A program made the translations under genes and the position numbers. This document shows positions 1 to 11,100 of a stretch of 64,000 nucleotides of DNA, piece by piece. Below the pieces are notes generated by a model. That model was given only the letters and a program-made list of their open reading frames with translations, searched no databases and had not been told where the DNA came from. The stretch is taken from contig NZ_CP095855.1 of assembly GCF_023100805.1 (NCBI RefSeq), forward strand, positions 558,001-622,000, read 5' to 3'. Each line of letters starts with the position of its first letter. Within the stretch, counting starts at the first letter, position 1. The DNA is from Chitinophaga filiformis (lineage in GTDB: Bacteria; Bacteroidota; Bacteroidia; Chitinophagales; Chitinophagaceae).

Positions 1-1476
1 CCATTTATTATCCTGCCAGAGGGTACGGCTGGCAGAGCCGGGCGTTGTAGTGTTGCCTGTAAGTTTCGCCGACCTGCGGATGCGTTCTTCTGTTTCCAGG
101 AGATCGATGCCCCAGTCGGTCTTTACCCAGAGATCTTTTGTGATGTTGACCTTTGCATAGGCATTGCCTGTGTTGCGGCGGGTATAGTATTTATTGGTGC
201 TTAAAGCAATATTGGCGAGTGTATTGGTGGTCGGATTCGCAAACTGTCCGTCGTCTGTATAGGCGGGCGTGAATGGCGTATTAAGGAATGCGGCTGTATA
301 AGGCGGCAGGTTGTTGTTGCCACTGGCATTTCCCTCCTGGTAGATGCGGTCCATGTTTGTATAAGCCGTACTGAAATTAACGCCCAGTTGCAGGTATTTG
401 CTGGCTGTATGCTCCAGGTTCAGTCTTCCGGATAACCTTTGCAGGTTGTTGCCGATCACGAAGTTCCCGTCATCCATATAGTTACCACCTACATAGAAAC
501 GGGTCTTGTCGTTTCCTCCGCTGGCACCAAGTGCATAGTTGTTCGTACGGCCGGTCCTGGTAACCAGGGAAGGCCAGTCGGTGCTTTTTGCGGGGAAATC
601 GACAGGCGCCGTTCCTTTTACTTTGGTGATGTAGTTATTGTAAAAAGTACGGTATTCATCCCCGTTCATCACCTTCAGCTTATCCGTGGGGCTTACCCAG
701 CCGGTATAATAGTCCAGTCTGATCTGGGTTTTATTGTTCAGGGCACCTTTCTTTGTTTCTATCAGTATAACCCCATTTGAGCCCCTGGAGCCATAAATGG
801 CGGCAGCGGCTGCATCTTTCAGTACAGTGATAGTAGCAATATCTTCCGGATTGATTTCCAGCAGCGGATTCAGGTTTGCGCCACCACCGTAAGAGGTATT
901 GTAAATACCATCATTCAACGGCACGCCGTCCACAACAAATAGCGGCTGGCTACCAGCGGTGATGGAAGCAGTGCCCCTTACCCGGAGTAGAGAGGAATTG
1001 CCCAGCAGGCCGGAAGAATTGGTCATGTTTACCCCTGCCACCTGTCCCTGCAGCAATTGCTGGGGCGATACAGCCGGTACATTGGTGATCTGGCCGGCTT
1101 TCACAACAGATACGGCCTCGGTCGTATACCGTTGCGCCTGTTCTCCATAACCTACCACGACCACTTCAGACAGCCGGGAAGATGCGGGTTGCAGTTTTAT
1201 ATCCAGCCAGGTGACATCTGCAGCAACCTTCAGTTGACGGGATTCATATCCCACCATGGAAAACTGCAGTTCAGGCGTTCCTCCCACGCTCATGGAAAAG
1301 GAGCCGTCTGGATTAGTGGCTACACTATAGGTGGAGCCTTTAAGGTGGATCGTAACGCCGGACAGCGGTGTGCCGCTGTTGTCGGCTTTGACAGTGCCTG
1401 TAAGTGTCCTCATCTGCGCAAGAGCAGGCAGCACGGCCATTAATGAAAACAGATACAGGAATACTCCTTTTTTCAT
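1..1476 (-). CDS. SusC/RagA-family TonB-linked outer membrane receptor (3' end beyond the window)
   Basis: The reading frame is open from the ATG at 1476 to base 1, so only the N-terminal 492 residues are here and the beta-barrel is cut off. A signal peptide ends near residues 20-21 (ALA-Q). A carboxypeptidase-regulatory-like domain follows (about 23-95), then a TonB plug. The plug carries the SusC signature: VVVGYGEQ near 107-114, FVVDGVPLND, and ITVLKDAAAAAIYGSRGSNG. Such receptors import nutrients with a SusD-type lipoprotein lid, which presumably lies outside the window. The plug differs clearly from the two SusC genes at 3216 and 8197 (VVVGYGEQ rather than VVTANAIRR), so it is not part of that recent duplication. 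Family assignment is very secure; the substrate is unknown. Confidence 0.95.
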   Translation of the reverse strand, partial: MKKGVFLYLFSLMAVLPALAQMRTLTGTVKADNSGTPLSGVTIHLKGSTYSVATNPDGSFSMSVGGTPELQFSMVGYESRQLKVAADVTWLDIKLQPASSRLSEVVVVGYGEQAQRYTTEAVSVVKAGQITNVPAVSPQQLLQGQVAGVNMTNSSGLLGNSSLLRVRGTASITAGSQPLFVVDGVPLNDGIYNTSYGGGANLNPLLEINPEDIATITVLKDAAAAAIYGSRGSNGVILIETKKGALNNKTQIRLDYYTGWVSPTDKLKVMNGDEYRTFYNNYITKVKGTAPVDFPAKSTDWPSLVTRTGRTNNYALGASGGNDKTRFYVGGNYMDDGNFVIGNNLQRLSGRLNLEHTASKYLQLGVNFSTAYTNMDRIYQEGNASGNNNLPPYTAAFLNTPFTPAYTDDGQFANPTTNTLANIALSTNKYYTRRNTGNAYAKVNITKDLWVKTDWGIDLLETEERIRRSAKLTGNTTTPGSASRTLWQDNKW

Positions 1477-1700
1477 CAAACAGATTTTAATTTAATGCAG
1501 GAAGCAGCATTAGTGATAGTACCAAGATTAAAATACCACATCCGTGGTCTAAATGCGGTCAATTGTCCCCGTGTCTTTATTATTTTGAAAATAGCCAATC
1601 AGCTAAAAGTACCACAAGATATAAAAATTCTTAAAAAGATATACGGATGTGTGGTTTAACATGTAGTTATTCAAAAAATGAAACTCTCCGGATCAAAAAA

Positions 1701-1722
1701 GGGCTCGTTATATAACAAGCCC
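1701..1722 (-). terminator. Rho-independent terminator after the first SusCD pair
   Basis: An inverted repeat with 11-nt arms has GGGCT and AGCCC at the outside and GTTAT/ATAAC at the centre. The one plus-strand C-A mismatch becomes a G-U pair in minus-strand RNA. It is followed on the minus strand by TTTTTTG. It lies 27 nt past the SusD stop at 1749. Confidence 0.8.
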
Positions 1723-1748
1723 TCAGAATACATACATATACGTTATAA

Positions 1749-3197
1749 TTAATTAGCGTCCCACCAGACCTTATCGTAAACCCGTTTAGCACCCGGGAAC
1801 TTTGGATTCCTGGTGATTTCCGAGGTCGGATATAGTAACCGCTGCGGCATCCGGCCGGCAGGCAGCACGGATGCCTGCGAACGAACCAGGAAGGAAGGAT
1901 AACCGGTACGGCGCCATTCTGTCCATGCCTCGAAGTTCTGGTTTCCGCACATGGCAAAGTATTTCTGGGTGATGATGGCTTTTACCTGCGCTTCGGTACC
2001 GGTAGCTGGGAAGGCATCAACAACGTTACTGATGTAGTTACGCTGAGCAACGTTATATGCAGTAAAGCTGGCAGTGATCCCCTGCCGGTACAGGCCTTTC
2101 GCATCTCCGGGAAGCCACCCGCGTGCAACAGCTTCTGCCTGCAGGAAATAGCTCTCCGCAGCGGAAATGAATTTTACAGGCGCCAGCGCAGAGGAGTCAT
2201 TTTGCCCGTAAGCACCTACCGCTACATTGGGAGTGGAAAACAGGTAATTCCACTGCATCCGGTAAGTTCCCTGGGGAATACCAGCTATCCCCATGGTATC
2301 AGGATCCGTTCTGTAGAACTTATAAACACGGGGATCATTCAGTCCATTCATCCGGTCAACGGCGGTACTGCTGGCAACCAGGTTCTGTGTTCTTCCAAGC
2401 CCCAGTATTTCGGCGAACAAAGGGTTATTGTTCCCGTTAGTGTTTACATAGGTGATCTTTGCATCTGAGGTCAGAAACCTTGCACCATCAAGAGTGCTTA
2501 TGCCACGGGCTGCAAATGCTGCATCAATTTTAGCCAGCCGCATATATGCGCGGAGCTTCAAAGTGTTACCGAAAGCCTCCCATGCAGCCATATTACCACC
2601 AAATATCAGGTCATCATTTCCCGGCCGCACAGTGCTTTCAGGATCTATCAGGTTCAACCCCCTGTCGATCATCGCAAAAATGCTATCGTACACCATTTTC
2701 TGGGGATCATAAGCTGCCGCCAGGATGTCCTCATCCACAGCCCTGACAGCATCCCTTACAGGGATATCGCCAAATGCGTCAGTCAGTACCTGATAGGTGT
2801 AAGCCTTCAGCAGCTCAGCTATACCGGCATATTGCTTCACCCTTTTGGTATTTGCTTTATTGATGATCACCTGCAGATTTCGTAAGGCCCCCACATATAG
2901 TAATTGCCATGGCCTGTCAAAATCTGATGGGGTCAAATTCACCTGTTCGATGTTCCTGTACTGGATCCCACTGATATCCTGTGTCCAATACTGCGCCCAT
3001 ATGCCACCGTAAACCTGGAAGTGGTTGCCAATCACCATACTGATATTCGCCTGACTGGTGGGCAACAGATAGCTGGGATCGGGATCAATAAGCTTCGTTG
3101 GCGCCTCATTTATATCCAGGAATTTATGGCAACCCGTTTGTATGAATAATAGCACAGAAAGTGCTCCCAAGACTGATCTTACAAAATTCTTCTTCAT
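1749..3197 (-). CDS. SusD/RagB-like nutrient-binding outer membrane lipoprotein (SusD-like_2 type)
   Basis: Surface lipoprotein expected to form the substrate-binding lid over the SusC barrel encoded just upstream (stop of SusC to this start, 18 nt). From the ATG at 3197 the protein is 482 residues with a lipoprotein signal ending IQTG-C23, then FLDINEAPT, the typical SusD start. An in-frame ATG at 3209 would add MVLI before the charged n-region and is less likely. Family marks include YGGIWAQYWTQ, QNFEAWTEWRRTGYPSF near residue 415 and the C-terminal RNPKFPGAKRVYDKVWWD. Long stretches match the paralogue at 6723-8177. Such pairs import oligosaccharides, peptides or other large nutrients; nothing here shows which. 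Confidence 0.93.
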   Translation of the reverse strand: MKKNFVRSVLGALSVLLFIQTGCHKFLDINEAPTKLIDPDPSYLLPTSQANISMVIGNHFQVYGGIWAQYWTQDISGIQYRNIEQVNLTPSDFDRPWQLLYVGALRNLQVIINKANTKRVKQYAGIAELLKAYTYQVLTDAFGDIPVRDAVRAVDEDILAAAYDPQKMVYDSIFAMIDRGLNLIDPESTVRPGNDDLIFGGNMAAWEAFGNTLKLRAYMRLAKIDAAFAARGISTLDGARFLTSDAKITYVNTNGNNNPLFAEILGLGRTQNLVASSTAVDRMNGLNDPRVYKFYRTDPDTMGIAGIPQGTYRMQWNYLFSTPNVAVGAYGQNDSSALAPVKFISAAESYFLQAEAVARGWLPGDAKGLYRQGITASFTAYNVAQRNYISNVVDAFPATGTEAQVKAIITQKYFAMCGNQNFEAWTEWRRTGYPSFLVRSQASVLPAGRMPQRLLYPTSEITRNPKFPGAKRVYDKVWWDAN

Positions 3198-3215
3198 TAT
3201 CAGCACCATTATTTA

Positions 3216-6200
3216 TTATTTAAAAGTCACTTTTATATTAAAACCAAAGTTTCTCAATGAAGGCAGTGCTACAAAGTCGAAGCCCTGTTCATTGCCCGCA
3301 CCAGCGGAGTTCACTTCCGGATCGGCATATTTGTTCTTTGCCCATAATGCGAGGTTGTTGCCGAACAGCCCCACTACCAGATCTCCAGACAGTATTCTGC
3401 TTCGTTTAGCCGCCGGAATACGGCAGCTAAGGCTGGCCTCACGAAGCCTGATATAGGAGGCATCAAGTATATTCTGTCCATCCGGCTTATTTGTCCAGTA
3501 CTGTTCCGGAAAATAAGGCCTTGTGTTTGGCACCAGTTTGCCGCTGCCATCGTTAGTTACGGAGTTGGGCCAGATGGCACCTAAACGGTTTTGTTCTGCC
3601 GTAACTTCAGATACCCCGGCCAGGTCTGTGATGCTTTTAGTGTAGGAATAAAACTTACCACCCTGTTTCGAGTCAAACAGGATACTGAAGCTCCACCCTT
3701 TATAGACTGCATTCAGTCCCCAGGAGGCCTGGTATGCAGGATTGTAGGAACCAAGACGCACCGCAGTTAAAGTGCTCAACGGAAGGCCGGTAGACGGGTC
3801 AACAATGACACGACCCTGCTTATCCCGCAGGATGTCCCGTGCATAGAATTCACCGTATGGTCTGCCTTTGGCGGCGACAATGCTCATGTTGGAGAAGCCG
3901 CCGATCACTACCTGGTTGGCAAAGCCCAGGTCCAGTACGGTGTTTTTGTTTCTGGTATAAGTACCTAACAATTCAATAGACAGGCCGGCAGCGGTCAGGA
4001 TAGGAGTTCCTCTCACACCAATCTCAAGCCCCTTATTTTCAACCGCTCCGGTATTTAGCATTTTGGTAGCAGCACCAATAGAGGGCGCTAATGGCACCGG
4101 AATGATCTGGTTTCTGGATTTATTTTTATATAAAGAAAGGTCCAGCAACAGCCTGTTGTTCATAAAATTCAGCTCAGCACCGATTTCATTAGCAATGGTG
4201 ATCTCAGGTTTAAGATTTGCATTACCGTTCACGCCGGCCGGAGCATAACCATTCACACCCTTAAACGGGAATGTAGTGCTACCGAATCCACCATTGATGC
4301 TGGCAGCTTCATAGTAAGTATGCAGCAGGTACGGATCAGCATCGTTACCTACCTGCGCCCAGCTCACCCTTAATTTGCCATCCGTCAGTACATGGTTTGT
4401 ATCCCGTTTACTAAATAGCTCGGAGAATACAAATGAGCAGTTTATGCTGGGATAAAAGAAGGAATTGTTTGCAGGAGGCAATGTAGAAGACCAGTCATTA
4501 CGTCCTGTAGCATTCACATAGAGGATGTTCCTGTAAGACAGGTTCAACTCACTGTATATGCCTACCGAGCGGCGGGTTGACAATACATCATTGGTAATGA
4601 CAGGACCATTACTGTTATCAAAACTATACCATCCCGGAATGATAAGACCAGCAGCATTTGTCTTCAGTTCTGTAGTATTAAATTTCCGTTGACGAATATT
4701 ATTACCAACGGTCAGGGCTATATGAAAATAGGGGCTGAAATTTTTCGTAACAGTAAGTATCAGGTCATGTGCTACCTCTGCAAAGTCATACTGATTCTTG
4801 CTGTAATGACCACTCGCCGTCTGTATATTCCTGGTCTGGCTGTAGTTCCCTGCATCATCTGCAGGAGCGAAGGAGTATTTAGGTGATCTGTAAATACGAT
4901 GGTCTGAATATATATCAGCGGCCACCCTTTCCAGGACATTCAACCATGTCAATGGTTTATACTCCAGGGTAAAAGCACCGGTGATCCTGTCTAACTCGTG
5001 CTGGTTCCTGTAGTTCTGCAGCATGAAATATGGGCTTTTCGCATAGGCGTTATAGTAACCATAGTAAGGGAGACCATCCGCATTCAGGAGGTTGCCGAAG
5101 CTGTAGTAAGGATTGTTCAGATCGCCCATTTTGTCAATAGGGATATCGCGGGGTGTTTGTAATACGATGTTATATACTGAACCTGCGCCCTGACCTCCCT
5201 GTACAACATTACTGCTGATCTTATTATAGTTGAAATTAACAGCAGTTGCAATCTTATCACTTAGTTCAGCCCTCCCGTTGAAACGGACACCGTATTTATT
5301 GTACCTATCGTAAGTACCCGGCATAATGCCGTCGGCATTTAGGCTATTTAATGACAGATAATAAGTGGTTTTATTGCCCGCTCCCGACAATGACAGATTG
5401 GTATTCACAGTTCTGGCCGGTTCAAAGAATCTTTTTACCGCATCCTTCTGCGCGCTGTAAGCTTTCTTTAATCTTACACCGTTGATGGATTGTCCCCATT
5501 CCTCTTCAGTCCCCATGAATGGGCGCCCCCAACTCAAGTTCTCCCTGGGATCAATATCAAACCCATCACCATTCCCGTTCAGATATCCCTGACCATATTG
5601 GTTCTGAAAATCGGGTAGTTTGGCAAGATGGGAAAAAGTCAGGGCGGAGCTCAGCTGAACGTGATTTTCCCTGTCGTTGTCCTTCACGCCCATTCTGGTA
5701 GTGATCATCAACGCACCATTAGATGCACGCGAACCATATAATGCAGCTGCAGCCGGACCTTTCAGTACTGTGATGGCTTCCACATCGTCAGGATTCAGGT
5801 CATTACCACGACTTCCGAAATCGGCATAAGCAAGGCTGTTGTCGGCACCGCTGATGCTGGTATTGTCGATCAGGATCCCATCTACCACCATCAGGGCCTG
5901 GTTATTACCGGTAATAGAGGAGCCCCCTCTTAACACGATCCTGGAAATGCCGCCGGGAGCATTAGAACCGGTAGAAACGTTCGCCCCGGCTACTTTACCA
6001 GCCAGTGCATTCAGCAAACTTACAGACTGCCCGCTGTTTAGTTCATCATGCTGCAAGATAGAAGCCGCGTATCCGAGAGATGCTTTATTGCGGCGGATAG
6101 CGTTAGCAGTTACAACAATTTCATTAAGCTTGTTAACATCTGGATGTAGTACTACATGCTCCTTTTCGCCGGCCAGTTTTACTTCCAGGTCTTTCATGCC

Positions 6201-6428
6201 CATGAATTTAACGATCAGGGCAGAAGCACCTTCAGGCGCTAAAATAGCATACTCACCCTCTGCGTTGGTTACGGTACCGGCTGTGGTACCTTTAACAATA
6301 ACTGTAGCGCCAATTACCGGATTACCATCATCTGCGTAAGTAATTCTCCCTGTAATGGGACGGTTTTGCGCAAGCACCTGTACTGCGAGTGAAATAGCAG
6401 ACAGGAGGAAGATCAGCGTTTTCCTCAT
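3216..6428 (-). CDS. SusC/RagA-family TonB-linked outer membrane receptor, paralogue 1
   Basis: Full-length receptor of 1070 residues, a normal SusC size. It has a signal peptide (MRKTLIFLLSAISLAVQVLA-Q), a carboxypeptidase-regulatory-like domain (about 22-105), a plug starting VVTANAIRRNKASLGYA, the stretch VVDGILIDNTSI, and ITVLKGPAAAALYGSRASNGALMITT. A 22-strand type barrel follows, ending GFNIKVTFK. The closest relative in the window is the SusC at 8197-11427: the first 110 residues and the plug share long identical runs, which points to tandem duplication of the whole SusC-SusD unit. It is co-transcribed with the SusD at 1749-3197. The substrate is not predictable, because no degradative enzymes flank the pair. 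Confidence 0.97.
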   Translation of the reverse strand: MRKTLIFLLSAISLAVQVLAQNRPITGRITYADDGNPVIGATVIVKGTTAGTVTNAEGEYAILAPEGASALIVKFMGMKDLEVKLAGEKEHVVLHPDVNKLNEIVVTANAIRRNKASLGYAASILQHDELNSGQSVSLLNALAGKVAGANVSTGSNAPGGISRIVLRGGSSITGNNQALMVVDGILIDNTSISGADNSLAYADFGSRGNDLNPDDVEAITVLKGPAAAALYGSRASNGALMITTRMGVKDNDRENHVQLSSALTFSHLAKLPDFQNQYGQGYLNGNGDGFDIDPRENLSWGRPFMGTEEEWGQSINGVRLKKAYSAQKDAVKRFFEPARTVNTNLSLSGAGNKTTYYLSLNSLNADGIMPGTYDRYNKYGVRFNGRAELSDKIATAVNFNYNKISSNVVQGGQGAGSVYNIVLQTPRDIPIDKMGDLNNPYYSFGNLLNADGLPYYGYYNAYAKSPYFMLQNYRNQHELDRITGAFTLEYKPLTWLNVLERVAADIYSDHRIYRSPKYSFAPADDAGNYSQTRNIQTASGHYSKNQYDFAEVAHDLILTVTKNFSPYFHIALTVGNNIRQRKFNTTELKTNAAGLIIPGWYSFDNSNGPVITNDVLSTRRSVGIYSELNLSYRNILYVNATGRNDWSSTLPPANNSFFYPSINCSFVFSELFSKRDTNHVLTDGKLRVSWAQVGNDADPYLLHTYYEAASINGGFGSTTFPFKGVNGYAPAGVNGNANLKPEITIANEIGAELNFMNNRLLLDLSLYKNKSRNQIIPVPLAPSIGAATKMLNTGAVENKGLEIGVRGTPILTAAGLSIELLGTYTRNKNTVLDLGFANQVVIGGFSNMSIVAAKGRPYGEFYARDILRDKQGRVIVDPSTGLPLSTLTAVRLGSYNPAYQASWGLNAVYKGWSFSILFDSKQGGKFYSYTKSITDLAGVSEVTAEQNRLGAIWPNSVTNDGSGKLVPNTRPYFPEQYWTNKPDGQNILDASYIRLREASLSCRIPAAKRSRILSGDLVVGLFGNNLALWAKNKYADPEVNSAGAGNEQGFDFVALPSLRNFGFNIKVTFK

Positions 6429-6657
6429 AAGATTAAATGATAAGGTTGATATTTATCCCTCGTCGATAGATCTGCAGGCAATACATGGAGGGCATTAAAC
6501 CTTAATTGATATACACGGGGAGTAAGGGTTATTTATGTGTCTTTTACAAGAGGTTAATGATTCCTGTTTCTGTTGTTCAGCGGAGTACTGAAAACCTGAA
6601 ATTCACTTAGACATATTCATGCCTGGAAAAGGGTTGAACGAATGTGGTTAAAAACTT

Positions 6658-6700
6658 CGGGGGCTGACAAAAAAGTCGTTTACTCTTTTGTCAGCCCCCG
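6658..6700 (-). terminator. Rho-independent terminator after the second SusCD pair
   Basis: Perfect 15-bp arms (6658-6672 and 6686-6700, outer sequence CGGGGGCTGAC) around a 13-nt loop, with a TTTTT run downstream on the minus strand. It lies 22 nt beyond the SusD stop at 6723 and separates the two SusCD pairs into two transcription units. Confidence 0.85.
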
Positions 6701-6722
6701 AAAACTATCTATCTGTTATTGC

Positions 6723-8177
6723 TTAGTCTTTGGTATCCCACCAAACCTTATCGGTGATGGTTTTTGCTCCCGGGAAGTTAGGGTTCCTGGTCAGCTCAGT
6801 GTTAGGATACAGGAAGCGAACAGGATAAGTGCCTGCTGGCAATGTACCTGTAACAGGTTTTACAAAGAAATCTTTAGGATATCCTGTACGACGCCATTCT
6901 GTCCACGCTTCGAAGTTCTGGTTAAGCGCCAGTGCAAAGTATTTCTGTATCTGGATCGCTTCAACCTGCGCTTCAACACCCGTAACAGGGAATGCTGCAA
7001 CCTGGGTAGTGATGTAAGTACCAGGAGTAGCATTATAAGCGTCGAAACTAGCCTGAATACCCTGCTCATACAAAGTCGCTGCATTGCCGGTCAGCCAGCC
7101 TCTCGCAGCAGCTTCTGCCTGCAGGAAGTAGCTTTCATAGCCGGAGATGAACTTAACAGGCGCTGTTGCTGCCGCTTCATTCAACGGATCTGCACCAAAA
7201 ATAGGCGCTGGAGTAGAACCGTTAGGACCAACATCGTAGCTGGCCTGGTCCATACCTCTTCTAACACCGCTTATGAGCTGGAAGTATACGTTGATCCTTG
7301 GGTCATTCCTTGATTGCATTTGTTTGAACAAGGTGTTGCTTGCTCTCAGCTGGCGGTATTGTCCCAGTGCAAAGAGCTCAGCATACAGCGGATTGTTATT
7401 ACTACCTGTGGTGATATAATCAATTTTTGCATCTTCTGTCAGGAATTCAGCACCTGCAGTACCCAAAGCCTTTATACCAGCTTCTGCCTTCGCAGCATTC
7501 ACATAAGATAAGCGCAGATAAGCTCTTAATTTCAGTGTGTTTGCGAAACGGGTCCATTGCTCCATGTCACCACCGAAGATCAGGTCTTCTGAACCTGGCA
7601 GGAATGAAGACTCAGGATCAATCCAGCCTTTTGCCCTGTCGATCATAGCAAAAATACTGTCGTATACCTCTGCCTGTGGATCGTAGTGAGGCGCATAGTT
7701 CTCGTTACTTTCGCCCTGCAGTGCATCTTTTAAAGGAATATCACCGAAAGCATCTGTCAGCAACTGCAGATCATATGCCTTCATCAGCAGCGAAATAGCA
7801 GCATACTGTCTGTACCTCGCTTCTCCTGATTTGTTGATGATCAGCTGCAGGTCAGTCATAGCGTCAGCATACAGCGTGGACCATGGTCTGTCAAAGCTGG
7901 AACCCTGTATCAGGTACTGCTCAATAGATTTATACTGGGAGTTACCGAAGTTCTGTGTCCAGTACTGGTTCCAGATACCACCATATATCTGGAACTGGCA
8001 ACCAACTACCATTGCGATCGCTGCCTGTGAAGACGGCAATATAAGCGAAGGCTCAGCGCTTTCTGCCAGGTTCGGATTGTCATTTATATCCAGGAAGTTA
8101 GAACAACCTGTGATTGTGAGGGACAGTGCAGTCAGAAAACCGGCAGCTGACCTGATTAGAATATTCTTTTTTGTCAT
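6723..8177 (-). CDS. SusD/RagB-like nutrient-binding outer membrane lipoprotein, paralogue 2
   Basis: A 484-residue surface lipoprotein with a signal ending LTITG-C25, then NFLDINDNPN. It shares YGGIWNQYWTQ, QNFEAWTEWRRTGYPKDFF and the C-terminal RNPNFPGAKTITDKVWWD with the paralogue at 1749-3197. It follows its SusC partner after 19 nt, so the two are probably translated from one message and form a SusC2D2-type import complex. The relatively short length and the conserved EAWTEWRRTGYP segment fit the SusD-like_2 subgroup rather than classic starch SusD. Ligand-binding loops in the middle third differ between paralogues, which may mean different ligands (inference). Confidence 0.94.
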   Translation of the reverse strand: MTKKNILIRSAAGFLTALSLTITGCSNFLDINDNPNLAESAEPSLILPSSQAAIAMVVGCQFQIYGGIWNQYWTQNFGNSQYKSIEQYLIQGSSFDRPWSTLYADAMTDLQLIINKSGEARYRQYAAISLLMKAYDLQLLTDAFGDIPLKDALQGESNENYAPHYDPQAEVYDSIFAMIDRAKGWIDPESSFLPGSEDLIFGGDMEQWTRFANTLKLRAYLRLSYVNAAKAEAGIKALGTAGAEFLTEDAKIDYITTGSNNNPLYAELFALGQYRQLRASNTLFKQMQSRNDPRINVYFQLISGVRRGMDQASYDVGPNGSTPAPIFGADPLNEAAATAPVKFISGYESYFLQAEAAARGWLTGNAATLYEQGIQASFDAYNATPGTYITTQVAAFPVTGVEAQVEAIQIQKYFALALNQNFEAWTEWRRTGYPKDFFVKPVTGTLPAGTYPVRFLYPNTELTRNPNFPGAKTITDKVWWDTKD

Positions 8178-8196
8178 TTTCTTAGCTCTTTAATCG

Positions 8197-11100
8197 TTAA
8201 AATGTCACTCTTACATTGAAACCATAGTTCCTCAGAGATGGCTGAGCTGTGAAGTCAAAACCCTGTTCGTTGGTAGCACCACCAGAGTTAACTTCCGGAT
8301 CAGCAAACTTGTTCTGTTTTGCAGTCCACAGTGCCAGGTTGTTACCGAACAGACCTACGGTGATGTCACCGAACGGACTTCTGTTCAACAGGTTCTTAGG
8401 CAGTCTGTAAGAGAGACTTGCTTCACGTAATCTGATATAAGATGCATCAATAACATGTTGTCCTGAAGGGATAACAGAAGAGAAGTAAGCTTGTTTATGA
8501 TAAGTTACTTCAGTGTTAGGCACCAGTTTACCAGTTCCATCATCTACCACAGAGTTAGGGAATGGAGCGTCTACACGTCCACCTTCAGCTGTTTCCCATG
8601 CAGCACCGGTGAAGTCCAGGATATCTTTTGTACGGGAGAAGAATTGATTACCCTGTTTAGTATCAAACAGGAGGCTGAAGGAGAAGCCTTTATAAGAGGC
8701 ATTAGCTCCCCAGGAAGCCTGGTATTTAGGATTGTAAGAACCCAGATAAACGGCTGAAGGAGTCAGCAGTGGCTGGCCTGATGTAGCGCTTACTATTACA
8801 CGGCCCTGTGCGTCGTGCTGAATATCCTGTGCATAGAAAGTACCATAAGGTTTGCCTTTTGCAGCAACGATACTCATACCACCAACACCACCAATTACTA
8901 CCTGGTCTACACCATTTGCGATGTCAACCACGGTGTTCTTGTTGCGGGTATAGGTTCCGAACAGTTCCAGGCTGAAACCTGATGCAGTACGGATAGGAGT
9001 ACCTCTCACGCCCAGTTCCACACCTTTGTTTTCAACCTCACCGGTGTTCAGCACTTTAGCAGTGAAACCGGAAGATGTAGCGATCGGTACGTTCAGGATC
9101 TGGTCTTTAGATTTGTTCTTATAGTAAGAGAAGTCGATAGAGAGCCTGTTATCCAGGAAGTTCAGTTCAGTACCTACTTCAAATGCGGTTGTGATCTCAG
9201 GTTTCAGGGCATTGTTACCTATCAGGTTACCGTAGGTGAAGCCCGGAATAGAATTGAATGGGAAGGTGATGCTACCGAAACCACTGGTAAAGTCAGCTTT
9301 ACCGTAGTAGGTACGCAGCAGGTAAGGGCTGGCGTCGTTACCAACCTGCGCCCAGCTTGCACGGATCTTACCGTAGTTCAGGATGTGTGCCAGACCAGTT
9401 TCTTTGGTCAGTTCAGTGAATACGAATGAACCGTTTACACTTGGATAGAAGAAGGACCTGTTTGATTTAGGCAATGTAGAAGACCAGTCATTTCTGGCAG
9501 TAGCACCTAAATAGATCATGTTCTTGTAAGACAGGTTCAGATCTGCATACAAAGCAACCAGACGACGGGTTGTACGCTCGTTGAATGTGTATACAGGACC
9601 GTTACTGTTGTCCAGGTTGTACCATCCTGGAATAACCAGACCATTTAACTGGTTGGTCTGTGTTTCCAGTGTATTGAATGTACGCTGACGGATGTTGTTA
9701 CCCACCATCAGGGACGTTTTGAAGTCAGGACCGAAGTCTTTCTTTGCAGTGATCATCAGGTCGTGAGTGATCTCGCTCAGGTTGTACTGATCTTCGCCGT
9801 ATTTACCAGTCTGGATCAGACGGTTATCTTCCGGATCGTACCATTCTCCTGCATCGTCAGCAGGCAGGTAGTCAAATTTAGGATACATGTAACGACGACG
9901 GTCAGAGTAAACATCCGCACCTAATCTTTCCAGTACGTCTAACCATTCTGTTGGTTTGTAACCTATTGAGAAGTTACCGCTCACCCTGTCCACATCGTTC
10001 AGGTTACGGTAGTTTTTCAGGATGTAATATGGGCTGATAGTATATACACCATAGAAACCGTAGGTTGGGTTACCTGCAGCATCGTGGGTTACACCATATC
10101 CATAGTAAGGATTGTTCAGATCACCCATCTTGTCCAGAGGAATATCACGGGGAGTCTGCAACACGTTATCAAACACAGATGCATTACCCTGACCACCCTG
10201 GATCACGCGGCTGAAGATCTTGTTGTAGTTAACGTTAACAGCAGTAGTGAATTTGTTGCTCAGCTGTGCAGTACCATTAAAACGAACACCGTACTTATTG
10301 TACTTGTCATAGTCGCCCGGCATTACTCCATCAGAGTTCAGGGTGTTTAATGACAGATAGTAAGTGGTCTTTTCGCCTGCTCCTGACAGAGACAGGTTGT
10401 TATTCAGCGTTTTTCCTGTTTCGAAGAATTTCTTTACGTTGTCAGGTTGTGCTGAGTAAGGCTTGGTCTGTCTTACACCATTGATAGACTGTCCCCATGG
10501 CTGGTTAACGCCGGTGAATTTAGGACCCCATGTCCAGTTCTCACGCGGATCATTAGTCGCATCCGGAGTGTCACCATCGTAACCCTGACCGTAATCGTTC
10601 TGGAATTCAGGCAGTTTTACTACGTTAGAGAAAGTAACCGCTGTATTAAAAGTAACTTCGTTCTTTTTGTTGGAAGTTTTCTTACCACTCTTGGTTGTGA
10701 TGATCAACGCACCGTTGGATGCGCGGGAACCATACAACGCAGCAGCGGCAGGGCCTTTCAGCACTGTAACAGACTCGATATCTTCAGGGTTGATATCGTT
10801 ACCACGGTTACCAAAGTCAACAGTGCTACGGCTATCGCCACCACCGATGATGCTGGAGTTATCGATGGGAACACCATCTACCACCATCAGCGCCTGGTTA
10901 TTACCGGTGATGGAAGAACCACCCCTTAATACGATCCTGGAAGAACTTCCCGGAGAATTGGAACCGGAAGAGATATTCACACCGGCTACTTTACCAGCAA
11001 GCGCATTCAGTGGGCTTGTGCTCTGACCTCTGGTCAGTTCATCATTTTTCAAAGTCGGAGCTGCGTAACCAAGAGATGCTTTGTCGCGGCGGATAGCGTT